From contig NC_058053.1 in NCBI RefSeq assembly GCF_020085105.1, forward strand, positions 21,107,388 through 21,171,387: a DNA stretch of 64,000 nucleotides. Reading direction: 5' to 3'. The notes beneath the pieces are model-generated. The model did no database searches, was not told where the DNA came from, and worked only from the letters and a program-made list of their open reading frames with translations. Below are positions 13,301-25,900 of the stretch, in pieces; positions within the stretch are counted from its first letter, which is position 1, and each line of letters begins with the position of its first letter. Both the position numbers and the translations under genes were made by a program. The stretch is from Siniperca chuatsi. Lineage: Eukaryota > Chordata > Actinopteri > Centrarchiformes > Sinipercidae.

Positions 13301-14542
13301 TCTTTTGTGGATCAGACCTTGAGACGGCACAGATAGCGGTTGTAAATGATGCGCAATTCATTGTGGTATCAGCGGCCGCAATTCATTCTTTGTGAATTTG
13401 CCCCCCAGGGTACTGACAGGGACTAAGTGCTCTCCTCCTCTTTCTCTCTAACGAGTCTAGTCCTAAACCCATTCCTAGCATCTACCTTCACCCCACCGGT
13501 CTGAGCCAACTGTTAGCAGATAGTTGTTTTGTCAGACAGCACACTTTTATGTGTATGTAGCCACGTGTTAGAGCTGGGAGTCTGTTTTTGAACCAGACAC
13601 TTTGTTTATTCCTTCCTGCACTATCTCTGTTAATGCTTTTATGTTGTGCTCCTTTGTCCTTTCCAATCACACTGGTTTGTTGAAAATCTTCTGTCTGTTT
13701 GGAGAAATAGTTTGATATTTTGGGAAATCTGCTTATTCGCTTTCTTCCCGAGAGTTAGATGAAAAAATCTACACCACTCTCATACCTGTATGTTCAATAT
13801 AAAGATACAGCCAACAGCCACTTAGCTTAGCTTAGCATAAAGACTGGGAACGGGGAAACAGCTAGCCTGTCTCTGTCCAAAGGTAACAAAATCCACCTAC
13901 CAGCTCCTCTAAAGCTCTCTAATTTACACGTTCTATCTTGTTTGTTTAAACTGTACAAAAAGTGTAACCATGACAAGTCGTGGTTTTACACGGGTTATGT
14001 GCCAGACTATTTCTTGGCCGGGCGCAGTAACTTCTAGGAGTCTTGTTGTTACCGTGAGGTTGCCAGGCAACCAGTGGAGACTTGTTTTTGTTTTTTGTAC
14101 AGATTAAACAAACAAGATATATAACCTGTTTATCAGTGAGCTTTAGAGGTGCTATTAGGCACATTTTGTGTTACCTTTGGACAAACCAGACTAGCGGTTT
14201 ACCCGTTTCCAGTCTTTGTGCTAAGCAGCTTGCGCTAACCGGCTTCTGGTGGTAGTTTCATATTTACCGTACAAACATGAGAGTCGTATGGATCTTCTAT
14301 AACTCGGCAAGTAAGAGTAAGAGCGAAAGAGAGAGTATATTGAAAAGCATGCTCTCTTTCTGGGTCATATATTACTGATCTTTTTCTCCATGTGTCTGTT
14401 TAGGTATGATAATCCTTTGAGCCCTTTAGGGCAGCACATCTCCAGTGACCTGGGTCTGACAAAGAGACAGTTCTTTGAGATCCCCAGTCCACACTGCAAC
14501 CTGGACCTGGATGAATATGAATATGAAGATGACTTTGAATGA
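1867..14542 (+). CDS. ppp2r3b: PP2A regulatory subunit B'' beta (short isoform), 13 exons
   Basis: Regulatory B'' subunit that binds the PP2A scaffold and catalytic subunits and directs substrate choice; the mammalian protein (PR48/PR70) acts on Cdc6 in replication licensing. Coding exons: 1867-1998, 3987-4172, 4576-4679, 5332-5434, 6847-6921, 7062-7148, 7849-8005, 8677-8725, 8879-8968, 9080-9255, 10516-10634, 10725-10831, 14404-14542. They sum to 1524 nt (507 aa plus stop) with consistent phases. Two EF-hand loops are visible: about residues 263-274 (D-T-D-H-D) and 337-348 (D-M-D-G-D-G). Between and around them is the B'' core ([32 protein letters not shown]). The C-terminus (FFEIPSP motif, then an acidic tail) matches PPP2R3B rather than PPP2R3A. 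The first exon, with [17 protein letters not shown], resembles the PR72-type alternative first exon of the paralogue. Intron 1 appears to use a GC donor. The gene is convergent with stag3. Identification is confident; the start is less so. Confidence 0.95.
2553..2577. repeat. GA microsatellite
   Basis: A run of GA dinucleotides in ppp2r3b intron 1. The rest of this roughly 2-kb intron shows no exon or recognisable element. Confidence 0.9.
7321..7349. repeat. poly-T tract
   Basis: An uninterrupted run of T in ppp2r3b intron 6. It may be a polymorphic homopolymer or the remnant of a reverse-transcribed tail on the opposite strand; no body of a retroelement was recognised beside it. Confidence 0.8.
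10836..12400. other. first part of the last ppp2r3b intron, possible solo LTR
   Basis: No exon seen. The piece from about 10948 (TGTGATGGAATATT) to about 11417 (GGGATATTACA) begins with TG and ends with CA. It has imperfect inverted ends and a GC-richer middle, which resembles a solo long terminal repeat. I could not find a matching target-site duplication, so this is only a suggestion. The remainder to 12400 is unannotated AT-rich intron. Confidence 0.25.
12401..13406. mobile_element. non-autonomous DNA element with inverted ends
   Basis: The left end reads GGGGCGAATTCACAAA and the right end, reverse-complemented, reads GGGGGGCAAATTCACAAA. Both ends are followed within about 40 bases by GCGGCCGC (12434-12441 and 13372-13379). 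The interior has no coding capacity. This looks like a roughly 1-kb MITE-like element. Its superfamily is not assigned, because no clear target-site duplication was seen. Confidence 0.65.
13702..14300. mobile_element. dispersed repeat copy, TTAA-ended family
   Basis: Shares long similar stretches with 19087-19836 and about 50960-51376, including the segment with GCTTAGCTTAGCATAAAGAC, the block AAACAGCTAGCCTG, and the outer GAAATAGTTTGATATTTTGG end. The right end of this copy is degraded. It lies in the last intron of ppp2r3b, about 100 bp before the final exon. Short ORFs across it are fortuitous. Confidence 0.75.
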
Positions 14543-15503
14543 TCCTCGATCCTGTAGCGTTTTCTCACAAGCCTGCTGAGCGCTGTGCGCTCCCAGACAC
14601 AGAGCTCAACCAGCAGTGTTAGTGGATGAATCGCATCTAGCCAGAGATTCGCAGGTTCAGGCCTAACAGGACACACTTCAATAAACAGGGAGTGAATGCA
14701 AAACCAGAAGACACTGTCAGAGCACTGGTGGGGTCAGATGTACTGGACAAATGGACACAGTATCACATATTTGACTAACAGGAAATGTGAAGCGGTCTGA
14801 GCAGGAGGTGGTTCTTCACAATACTTTACTAGATGTTTTAATATTTTCACCGGTCATACTTAAAGAAGTCACAACAGCTGACGCCATGATGTCACAAGCA
14901 GCACATTTAGACCTTTGCTCCATCCCCACATGATAACACAGGAAAAATTGTGACTTGCATGTAATGCTTTGTACAAATAATGTTTGGGGCGAGTGTTATT
15001 TTATCTGAACATCAGTACTGTGTAATCACATTCACGTGAACTAAATCACATTCTTTACACGCTGGAGCTCCCTGGATTGTTGGACAGAAACCATGTTGAT
15101 TGATTCAGGTTTCGAACTAATTATCATCTGAAGTCATTGGCTAATGTTACATTCCAGTGATCATAACGGAAGTTTTTCTATAAGACTGTAAATGCCAAAC
15201 CAGTCACCGTTGAGCCTGCTGTACACACAAGCACAGTTCAGACTGCCATACACACACACACTGTATATTGTACAGACCTGTATTCATTATGACATAGATT
15301 TACTGTATGTGTGAGATGGGGTTATAAATTATTAGAGATGAATTTATAAATACCTGTAAATATTAATTGGTGCTTGCTGTGTTGTAAATGATTTGGTAAA
15401 AAGTGTTTTAGACAATTCTATGTTATAAAGTACTTAATTTGAATGTACTTTGACAGAACAAAAGGAACCAATTTTAAAATGTTTTGCTTTTCTTTAAATT
15501 AAT

Positions 15504-15509
15504 AATAAA
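15504..15509 (+). terminator. candidate poly(A) signal of ppp2r3b
   Basis: The first good AATAAA downstream of the ppp2r3b stop, implying a 3' UTR of about 1 kb (14543 to roughly 15530). No other gene is seen in that UTR. Confidence 0.6.
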
Positions 15510-15848
15510 GGGTTGGAACAGTAAAGAAAACAGAGTGTGCAGTTTAATTTGATCCATCTAGTAAAAACTGGTTTTAAAATGTTCACTGTTTTGCACACTG
15601 TAGATGTCTGTCAGCTGAATACCACAGGAACACAATATTTCCAGAATGTAAGAAGCACTTTGTTGGTGATTGTCACCATACAGCTGCTGTTGTACACAAG
15701 CATAAATACAGATGTTGAAAGGCAATGAAATACTTTGAAATGTTATCCCTCTTGTAACGTGTCTTTGTGGGTTTTAAGTGGAATAAGGTGTAAAAAGGTA
15801 TTAATAGAAAATGAACATGTTAAAAAAATATTACAGCTTTTGGACTTT

Positions 15849-15854
15849 TTTATT
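15849..15854 (-). terminator. candidate poly(A) signal of stag3
   Basis: AATAAA on the minus strand, about 1.1 kb downstream of the stag3 stop codon. If used, the stag3 3' UTR runs from 16953 to about 15830 and ends roughly 300 bp from the end of the convergent ppp2r3b. No closer canonical hexamer was identified with confidence. Confidence 0.4.
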
Positions 15855-16953
15855 TAGATTAATTTACAGTAATACATAAGTTGTTTTTGGCAAACACTAA
15901 CCCAACCATTTCCTATAAGGAGCAATAATAAAGTGGCAGGCAGGACAGTAAAGCAAAATTGTTAATGTAGTTTGAGATAATTAAACAAATCTTGGACCTG
16001 AGTGTGATCCAAAAGTAAAATTAAAAGATGGATCATTTAGTGTCACTTGTAACATTCAAGTACAGTATAGAGGTGTATATGGGGAAAAAAACCTTTGCAC
16101 ATACTGATACACTTGGTCTTCAAATGAAACTGGTCTGTGAATAAAATACACTTGAGCTTAGTCTGACATTATTTGAAGAATAAGGCAAATGTTATTCTAT
16201 ATCTTTCTCAATGTTAACAAATCCCATGAAAAGACTCAATTCTTTCCAACCTCCCTGCCCTGTATGTGGCCCCAAGCCCATTGGTTTCTACTGAAAATGT
16301 TTCTTTAAAAAAAATAAATAAAAAAAAACTGATCACAGATATTTAGTTTACTTTTTTAGAAATAGGTTCAGTAATTTGATAAAACTGGTCATTGAGTAAC
16401 ATTTGCTAAAAATTACAAGCATTAACAGTGTATTTGTTGGGGACTATTTTCAGCTGCAAATTAATACACATTTGGCGAGCGTGTCAGTATTTACAGCTGC
16501 AGGACAGTGAATATAGCACTGAATCAAACTAAACTACAGTGCCCATGTTCTTTGTAATGTAGTAAAATGTCACCTAGCGTAACAGTGTGGCTCATTGATG
16601 ATGTGTTAATACTTTCTGGGAAACAATTGAGGTTTGTGGCACAGAGGAATAAGATCTATCAGGCCTTGGATACACAAGTGAATTAGTAGGACAAATTCTT
16701 GTTGGTTTTGGTCTTTTCATGGGATTTGTTCACAATAAGAAAAATATAGAACATCGCACTTATCCTTTAAAAAAAACTATGTCCTCATACAAAACATAAT
16801 GTAATGCATTTTCAGCACACCTGGACGCTGGGATGTCTGCGCATCAGAACAGAGAAAGACAGAAAAAAAAGGAAAACGTCTCAAAGTTTGTGATGTCCAG
16901 TGAGGTCTTGACGTCCAGACAGAAACACCGAGTCTCCCCAACCTCGCCATTGT

Positions 16954-19900
16954 TTACAGTTCAACTTCCACAGTGTCATCATCCGCCTCGTTGCCTGTGC
17001 TGGGGACAGATCCCTCGATGTTCAGTCTTTTTGCAGGAGGTTCCACGGGGACAGCAAAAGGATCCATATCAGCTGTTTTTTCTTGATGGCTGAGGAGTTG
17101 GATGAGTAATTAATATGAGTGAGGTGAAGGACATTTGCTGTATAACTGTTTTATAGAACGAATAAGAATCTGAATGTGAGAAAGGATTCCTGACCCTCAC
17201 CTTGGACTGAAGCTGGACCTGTGAACTTTACTAACTCTGGAGTCAACAGGGCTGAACGGGCCAGGGGACTTGCTTCCTAAAAACAAAAAAGATACACACA
17301 TGATGCAGCTGGTACTTGGTGACAACAAAGAGATAAAAATTATGGGTAGTACTTAACATTACAGCTCGGTAATAACGTGGGGTAATAGTTTGATAATAAG
17401 GAGGTAATAATTATAAGTAATACCATGTAATTACCTAAGTAAAGATTAAACCAAACAACAAGAGGCATAATGATTACCTGGAAACATTTTTGGTAGTTTC
17501 TGTGTAGTAACCCTGACTCAGGGCTGTAAAATGCTAAACTACCTGTTTCTATTTAATTTCATGGTAATATGTTAAACCAAACAAGACGCAAAATGATTAC
17601 CTGGAAACACTTGTGGTAGTTTAGCATTTTTAACATTTCAGGGTTATTACACAGATACTACCACAAGTGTTTCCAGGTAACAAGGCGCAGCATTTAACAT
17701 ATAATTTGTACAGTATTACCTTGAAACAAAAGGGAATGTTTGAAACATAAGGGAGAATGAATTTCAGCATTATAATATGGTAATTACCAAAAATTTTCAT
17801 GTGATTTTGACACTATTATGCTGATAGTAGCCTATAATACTGTGAAAACAACCTATATTACCTCATTATTATCAGGTTATCACCATTAAAGTCACCATAT
17901 TAACATTTTTCAATCCAAATATTGCACTGATATAACCCTTTGTTTTTGGCCTCTTAGTACCCTGTTACATACATTTCTGTCTAATATTACCCAAATATAC
18001 CCATTGTTAATACCAAGCTATTACCTGGTTATTACTTTGGTAATTACATGGAATTACTTAATTATTACCTCTTTATCAAACTATTACCCCACTATTACCA
18101 TGTTATTACAGAGCTGTAATGTAAAGGGCTACCATTATGTGCTTGATTTTGTTGTTTAGTGTTGTACCTTCCAGTTTTTGTTTGGAGAAGGGAGAGCGAT
18201 TGGGCAGGTACGGCTTCCTGTCAGAGCTAACGTAGGACACAGCGTCCTCCCCTTCAGCTACAGCCAATAGGGAAGCACGATAGTAGATAAGCGGCTGCCA
18301 GCACTCCTCCCTGAGGTCAATAATGTGCTCTGCAGTGTGCTTCTGCAGGTAGGAGAACCTTCACAGACAAGAACAGACTTTCAGAAAGCCAAGTTCAGGA
18401 CATTTAAAAACCTGTTTGTAACCCTGCACGTTGTATGCAGCACTTACACTGTTTTCTTGTCTGGTTTGAGCAGTTTGCTGGAGAACTCACTGAGGATGGT
18501 CAGGTAGGAGAGGTACGATGGCGTAGGTGTTTCTGGGGTCTGACTAAACTCTTGGAACACAAATTCTATGCCGTTCCTGCACATATTAACATACAAACAA
18601 CACACACAAAATTTACGCACAAAAAACAGCAAAAAACTAATCCAAGTAATGAGAAACAACTGACGCTGACCTGTGGATCATGACGACACACTCACGAAAC
18701 TTGACAAGGTCCCCGAAGGTGAGGGCGAACCGCCTGGCGAGCTCTTTGATGCTGGTGAAGGTCTGGACTCTTGACTGAGCCCTACCGCCGCTCTCCTGCT
18801 CTCGCTTAAGACGAACAAACAGCTGAGGAAAGTGGAGAAAAAACACATTAGCATCATGCAGCTTGGCGATGCCAGTGTATGTAGCTGAAGCCTATATTTT
18901 TTAGGATGTGTATGGAGCAACTATACCTGCTGCAAACAGAGCACCAGTGTACGAGCACTCTCTATCTTATCTATCTGTCTGGTCCTGTACATCGTCTCCT
19001 TGATGATATCTCCAAAGTCGTTATAGTACTGGGGACAAAGAGGGAGAAATGAATATGGGACGATCCAGCCAGAGGACATACTAGCATTAAAGGAATAGTA
19101 TGAGATTTTGGAAAACACGCTTATTCACTTTCTTGCCAAGATTTCGATGAGATCGATACCACTGTCCATTAAATATGAAGCCAGCAGTCGGTTAGCTTAG
19201 CTTAGCATAAAGACTAGAAACAGAGGGAAACAGCTAGCCTGGCTCTGTCCAAAGGTAACAAAATCCACCTACCAGCACCTCTAAAGCTCACTAATTAGCA
19301 TGTTATATCTTGTTTGTTTAATCCATACAAAACCAAAGTGTAAAAACAACAAGTAGCGGTTGTATGGCGGCCTATGTCTTCGCCGGGCGCAGTGACTTTC
19401 TGGCGTCGCCCCCAACCAAGAAATAACTCGTCGTAAAAACACAACCTGTCCTTTTTACATTTTGGCTTTTGAGTGTATTAAACAAACGAGATACAGCAAG
19501 TTAATTAGTGAGCTTCAATGTGTGTTCAGAAAGAACGCAAGGTGAATTTTAGAGGCTGCACGATTGCATACAGAGTTGATGGAAAGACATTTAGACACTC
19601 CCACACACACAGTCGGTGCATCCGTTGCTAGCTAGCGTACAGCTAACATCAGTCTATTGGCTGTTTGGGTCCAGCAGTCAAATTTGCGCCAATGACGCAA
19701 GGCGAATTTTGTCTGAACACACTTTTACAGGTGATGGTAGGCTGAGTGGTATGAGAGTGGTATCAGTCTTCTCATCTAACTTTTGGCAGGAAAGCTAATA
19801 AGAATATTTCCAAAAAATGTCAAACTATTCCTTTAAGGAGTTAACCTTTACCTTCATGTAGTGCATGAAGACCTCAGCTGCCATGCTCATCTCCAGCACT

Positions 19901-22900
19901 CCATGTACTATCAGTTTGCAGTAGGCCGCGAGCAGATTTCTTCGTTTGTGCAGGTCCTCCAGCCTCTCCACTTCAGAGTTTTCAGAGACTGAGGGACCCA
20001 GATGGAGTTGAAGCATGTGATTGGATGTGAAATGGTCGCGAGCCAGAGAAGTTGAAGGGGGTGAAGTAAGAAGAGTGATTAATCATTAGAAATCATATAA
20101 CAGAAAGAAAAGAACAAAGCAGAGGCGGGAAAAAGTGTTTTACTTAGTTTCAGGACAATGGCTTTAGCAGGTGGAAATCAAAGATAACATAAGACTAGAG
20201 TTATGGTTGTGACACCATGTGGCTTCAATCTTTCACAAGGCTAATAAAATAGTCTCGGAGGTGAGCCAGAGTTGATGGAATTTTCTCACGGAAAGAGATT
20301 GCCCTGATTTTATGATTTAACTCAGTACCCTTGCCCTCCGAGTGATCTCTGATCCAGCAGCTAATAGAAAACACTGTCTATATAACAAAACCATTACCAG
20401 GCAAATCCAATAAAACAATAGCGTTTTATTACATGTTCAAAAACCAATAATCCTGTATTGTATTTGGTTGAACATTTAAGAGATTCCCACCAGGACAGCT
20501 ATTGACTTCTCTGGACTATCCCATATTTGGATGCAATATGTCTCTGAAAGTAGAAGCTATTGTAAAGATAATAAAATGTTTTAGTTACAGTCAGCCATGA
20601 ATGAATTCATAAGTTTAGCATTTCCAACATGTCAATCTTGTTTTTCTCATTTTAGAACAGACGGGAACATACTGCCGTCATCAATTTACATGCTCAATTT
20701 TCACTTTGCATAACAAAGTCTAACATCCTTTCATACAAATTAGTCAAGCCAGTTTCAGTCTGAGGATTTTAACAGGGCTTCCTTTGTAATTGAGGGTCAA
20801 TTGTCAGGTCAGGTTGGAAAGCAGACCCCATTTACAGTCAGCGGGCAGCTCTGCAGTGAGTTATTAAGCCAAATGTGTGGCCATGCATTTAATATCTGCA
20901 TGTTTTTACCATGGTGAGCTGCCGCACTGAATCAATGCTTCACTCAGAGAACCCAAGGGCCCGAGAAAAGATGCTGTGCTCCGACAGAGTGAGAGTGCCA
21001 TCTACTGTGTAATACTGCAATGTGTTTCCTCCTGGGTGTCCCACACACTGCCTGGGTACATGTCTGTCAAACACACCACTACGAGGAAGCTGTGTGAGAA
21101 TGGAAATGTCGCAAATCATGCAGATCGATGCATTTATCTGAACAGTAGTGAAAACAAAATGCAATGTTGTATCATCAACTTGGGGGGGTTCCTCGTGGCT
21201 AGTGTTTAAGATGCGTAACATATACAGTAATCGCAGCGTACTTCTAGCCGGGGAGCTTTGCCGTGGTGGACAGTAACAAAGTACATTCATTCAAGTACTG
21301 AGGGGTACATGTACTTTACTTGAGTATTTTCACTTTATGCTACTTTATACTTCTGCTCCACTATATTTATTCAACAGCTGGAGTTACTGGTTACATTTCA
21401 GACTGAGATTTTACATGAAAAAATATAATAAGCTCATAAAATATAATGTATTGTTAAAAATTAAACCAGTGGTTCCCAAACTTTTTGGCCTTTTGTGGCC
21501 CTTTACACAAAGCAGTGTCTTGGGGCCCCCTGTCACGTTTCAGATGTCTATGAGTTATTAGCAGCTCAAACATTCACACAAAGTGACATTCCCCTCTAAA
21601 CTTCTCACATGGTTTCGATTAAATAAGTTTGATGAAGAGGTCTAATTATCCATTGCTTCACAAAAAAGCTTAGATTAAAGATTAGAGAAAAGTCTAAAAA
21701 ATGTATACAAATTCGTGTATCAAAACTTTGTTTTCTCTTCTTCCCTACCCCATTAATTTAACAACCCCTCAGATTTATCTTGTGACCCTTTGGAGGGGGC
21801 CTGAACCCTAAGTTGGAAACCACTGGACTAAAATACCTTAATTTATATAGTGAAGTAGGAGTTCAAACTAGTGTCACCTCGACCAGCTACGACAATAAAT
21901 GTCATAAAATAATATATTACTCACAGGAGACATTTTTCTGCATAATGAGTACTTAAGTACAATTTGCTGCTGATACTTTCGCACTTTTACTTAAGTAGGA
22001 TTTTGAATGCAGCACTTTTACTCACAATAGAGTCATTTTACATTGTTGTATTGTTACTTTTACTTAAGTAAAGATTCTGAGTACTTTTTACACCACTGGA
22101 CCTTTGTTGCATGTCATTTCCCTTCTCTCTCTCCCCTTGTTTGTCACCTGTCCACTGTAAAAATGAAGGCAAAAATGCCACAAACATTTGTTTTAAAGTA
22201 TCCTCAATGAAAAAGATTGTTGTAATACTAATTTGTGTCTGAGTTCAGTTACTTCTAAAAATAACATCTACTCCTTTTCCCTCATTGAAAAATCCAGAAT
22301 CTATGAAAAATATATTATAAAAATATATTTGACAAAAGCTGTCTCCTGCTTGAAACTGAAAACTCTCACACTCACTGTGTGTGCGCTGGAGGTTTCAAGT
22401 CTCCACATCACAATTTATGTAAGATGAATACTGGACCACGATTGGTTTCCAAACTATTTGTGATGTCACAAAATCATGCATGTATGTCCAGGTGTTGAAG
22501 TCAGATTTAAGGTGAGCACAGACAAACCTCCCTCCTTCAGCAGATGGGTGTGAAAACTTTCTAGTATCAAACTCTGCACACACACATCATTCTGCACAGT
22601 GAAGCTCAAACATCCAAGTGAAGGAACAAAAAGCAACACATATTTGCACGTGGGTTGAGTAAGTGAAAAACGATTCATGTAAACAGGCTGAGGTCTCACC
22701 ACTGCTCTGACTGTCACAGTCTGCTCCAACAAAGATGTTCACACATACAAAGGTCAACAGCGCCCTCTGCAGTTTGGGAGTGGGTGTGTAAAGCAGCGGA
22801 CCAAAGGAGGTGGGATCCCACACTTGTAGCTGGTAGGAGTGAGCAGTGAGAACGTCACAGACACCCAGAAAAGCCTAATATGAAAAAGGGAGAGGAAGTT

Positions 22901-25900
22901 AGAAGGGCTAGAAGAAAGAGAAAATGGTGACATTATTGATAAAACATCAGTTTATGCTTCCCGTCTGGCCGACCTGCTGCCGCACACTGTGGTCAGAGTG
23001 GGAGAGACAGTGATGACCCCTCTCACAGAAGAGACGCAGCTGGAGTCTCTGGGCCACAGCTTTATCCTAAAACACACAAACACACTGATAAGAGACAAAT
23101 ATTTGCAGGCGGAATGCTGCACTATGTACATTTAGTTAATTTACAAGCTTTCTAAAGGGGAACAGGGAGCCTAAAATTGTGCAGAAATTCTTCAAAATTA
23201 TATATAATATACATACACATACATTATACTCTAGTTCATTGCTCATCTCATCTGATTGTGTGTCATCTGCGTCACCCATCTTGTTGTTTACTTAACACTT
23301 TTTTCATCCATTCTCTATAGGGCTGCAACTAATGATTGTTTTCATAATTCTACTAATCTACTGATTATTTTACTGATTAATCGATTATAGACTATAGAAT
23401 GCAGTTTGCTCAAAAATGCCCATCAGAAGTTCCCAGAGCCCGTGGTGACATCTTAAAATGTCTTGTTTTGTCCGACCAACAGTCTAAAAACCAAAAGATA
23501 TTTATTTTACTATAATAGAGGACAAAGAAATTGAAAAAATATTCACATTTAAAAAGCAAATCAAAATAGTTGCTGATTAATTGACAAATCATTTCGACTG
23601 GCTGTCTGTATGCTGAAGTTCTGATATGTGGGCTGCTCTACTGGTTGCTTGTAATCACTGGTAGTTAAGACTTTAAGCGTATTCGACAAGTGCGATCACT
23701 GTAGGGCTGAGACCACTTATCGATCAATAATGCAGTGCAATCAATCAGAAAAATAATTTCATTTATTCACATGAATGAATCTTCTCTCACAAAACCAAAG
23801 CTGTTTTATCTCTTTTCTAGGCATTAACAAATTATATTTATGTTTCCTCAAATAACACAGTTGTACATGGTATCAGTTTTCATTAAATTGCAATTTACAG
23901 ACCGATATATATATATATATATACATACATACACACACACACACACTATAAATATATTAATATTTTGGGCATTTATACAAATTTCTTATTGTCCTATTTC
24001 TAAATCTTTATACTAGTTAAAAGCATCAGCTTAACACCTGAAAAGTAAAGCAGATGTAACTCACTCTGGAGGTTAGAGTTTCACTACTTGTGTTGAGAGA
24101 CCAGAGCATGGAGTAACACAGGCACTGCAGCACTTCCAGCAGCACCTTCAGACAAAAAAAAAATGCAGACAAGAGAACCAGACTGAGGATAAATAAGTAA
24201 AAAAAAAACAAAACAAAAAAACTTGATTTTAAAGAAGCTAAATTATCAGGGCAGTGCTGGTACCTCAGGCGGTGCTCCTCCCTGGCTGCTCTCTACTGAC
24301 AGGATAGGAGACAACAGCTCAAATAGGTTCCACCGTAGGAGGTCATGACAGCTAACAAAATGTGAAGAGAAACAGATCTGTACAGCCAATAAATACACAT
24401 CACTGGCAGAATATTTTTGGCTAAACTTTATTGTGAATGGCTCTCAAATCTTACTTGTGGAAAGCTCTGAGTTTCTTCAGTGTGGCTAAAATGTCTCCAG
24501 TTTTCTCCTCGTCAGCAGAGAAACTGTCCCCCTACAACAGAGAAATAGTAAATAATAAGTCATCTTGGCTTCTGACCTCTTAGAATAAAGTAATGTCTAC
24601 TAGTGAGCCCTCATCACAGGTTATGGCCTAAAGTGTGGACATCAGTTGTGAGCAGTTCAACCAAAGAGTGACTTTTCTTCTCTGACTGTTTAATTTGAAA
24701 GATTTTTAGAGGCCTGAAGAGGTGAAAGTATGCAGTATTTCATACATAAAAAAGCAAGAACAACAAAAAATAGAGAAAATTCTGAAACATGTACATTATT
24801 TTGTGTAGTAGAAGTATCTGGTGACCCCTCAATTTTTTCTTGGTATCCTTTAGGGGTACCTGACCCTTAGGTTGGGAAACGCTGCTCTGTGTTATTAGGC
24901 TCATTTGCAAATTTATACTGTATGTCACAGAGAAGAGTGTTTATTTAAATGCCCTGGACATCTACATTTGTCACTTTTTCAGAATGAACAACATAGAGAA
25001 AAAAAAAAAATTCCCCAGGTGCATCAACATACTCCCCTCACCGTGAGTGAGTCCCCCAGCAGTGCTGTCAGTCGGTCCACCCAACGCTGGACCAGAGAGT
25101 CTCTGGCAGCTAGGACCATGGAGCACCAGGCCGTCTCCTCCCCACACAGACTGAGGTAGGTGCAGGCTGCAGCCTCCAGAACAGCAGGGCCCGAGTGGCG
25201 GTCCAGAACAGCTCCCACCACTGCCATCAGGCCGGATATTGACTGAGGGAGAGGACGAGGACAACGCAGACTAGTTTCAAAATTTGTGGACGGTGACAAT
25301 TTTGTGGCCATAGCCAACAGCTATTAAGGCAAATAAAGACAATCTACACTATCGTGACAGTGTTAAAATAATTAGTTTATTGAGCAATTAGTTGATGACA
25401 TTTAATTAACTAAATCACTTAATTCATTTTGTGTAATTTATTCATTAAAAATACCAAATGTGCTCGTTACAGGCACTCAGATGTGAGTATTTGCTGCTTC
25501 TCTCTGGTTTATGTCATTAGAAATTGAAAATCTTTATTTTTTGCACTTAACAAAATAAACAACTTCAAGACGTCACATTTGGTAATTATTGTTTTTCAGC
25601 ATTTTACAGACTACACGATGAATAATCTAATGAAAATATAATTAGTAGATAAATCAATAAAACAACAAAAACAAAAAAAAACTGCCCTAGTTAGAGAAGT
25701 TGGGATACTTTCTCTGTCCAACTTTGGGATTTTAGCTCAAATTAGTGTCCTTTCACCATTAATACATCTATAATTAACTATTAAATGTAACTAATCATAT
25801 CGATAATAGTGGCTTCTCAATTAAAGTGTCAGATTTAAGTTTTAGTTCATGGCTCCAGCACTTTGGTTAAACACTACAATGTTAATAGTGACAACAAAAT

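Noticed and set aside
24833-24890. Second TE near stag3 exon 18
   Set aside because: A short GGTACCTGACCCTTAGGTTG-like stretch recalls the CAGTGGTTCC unit, but it is too short and one-ended to annotate.
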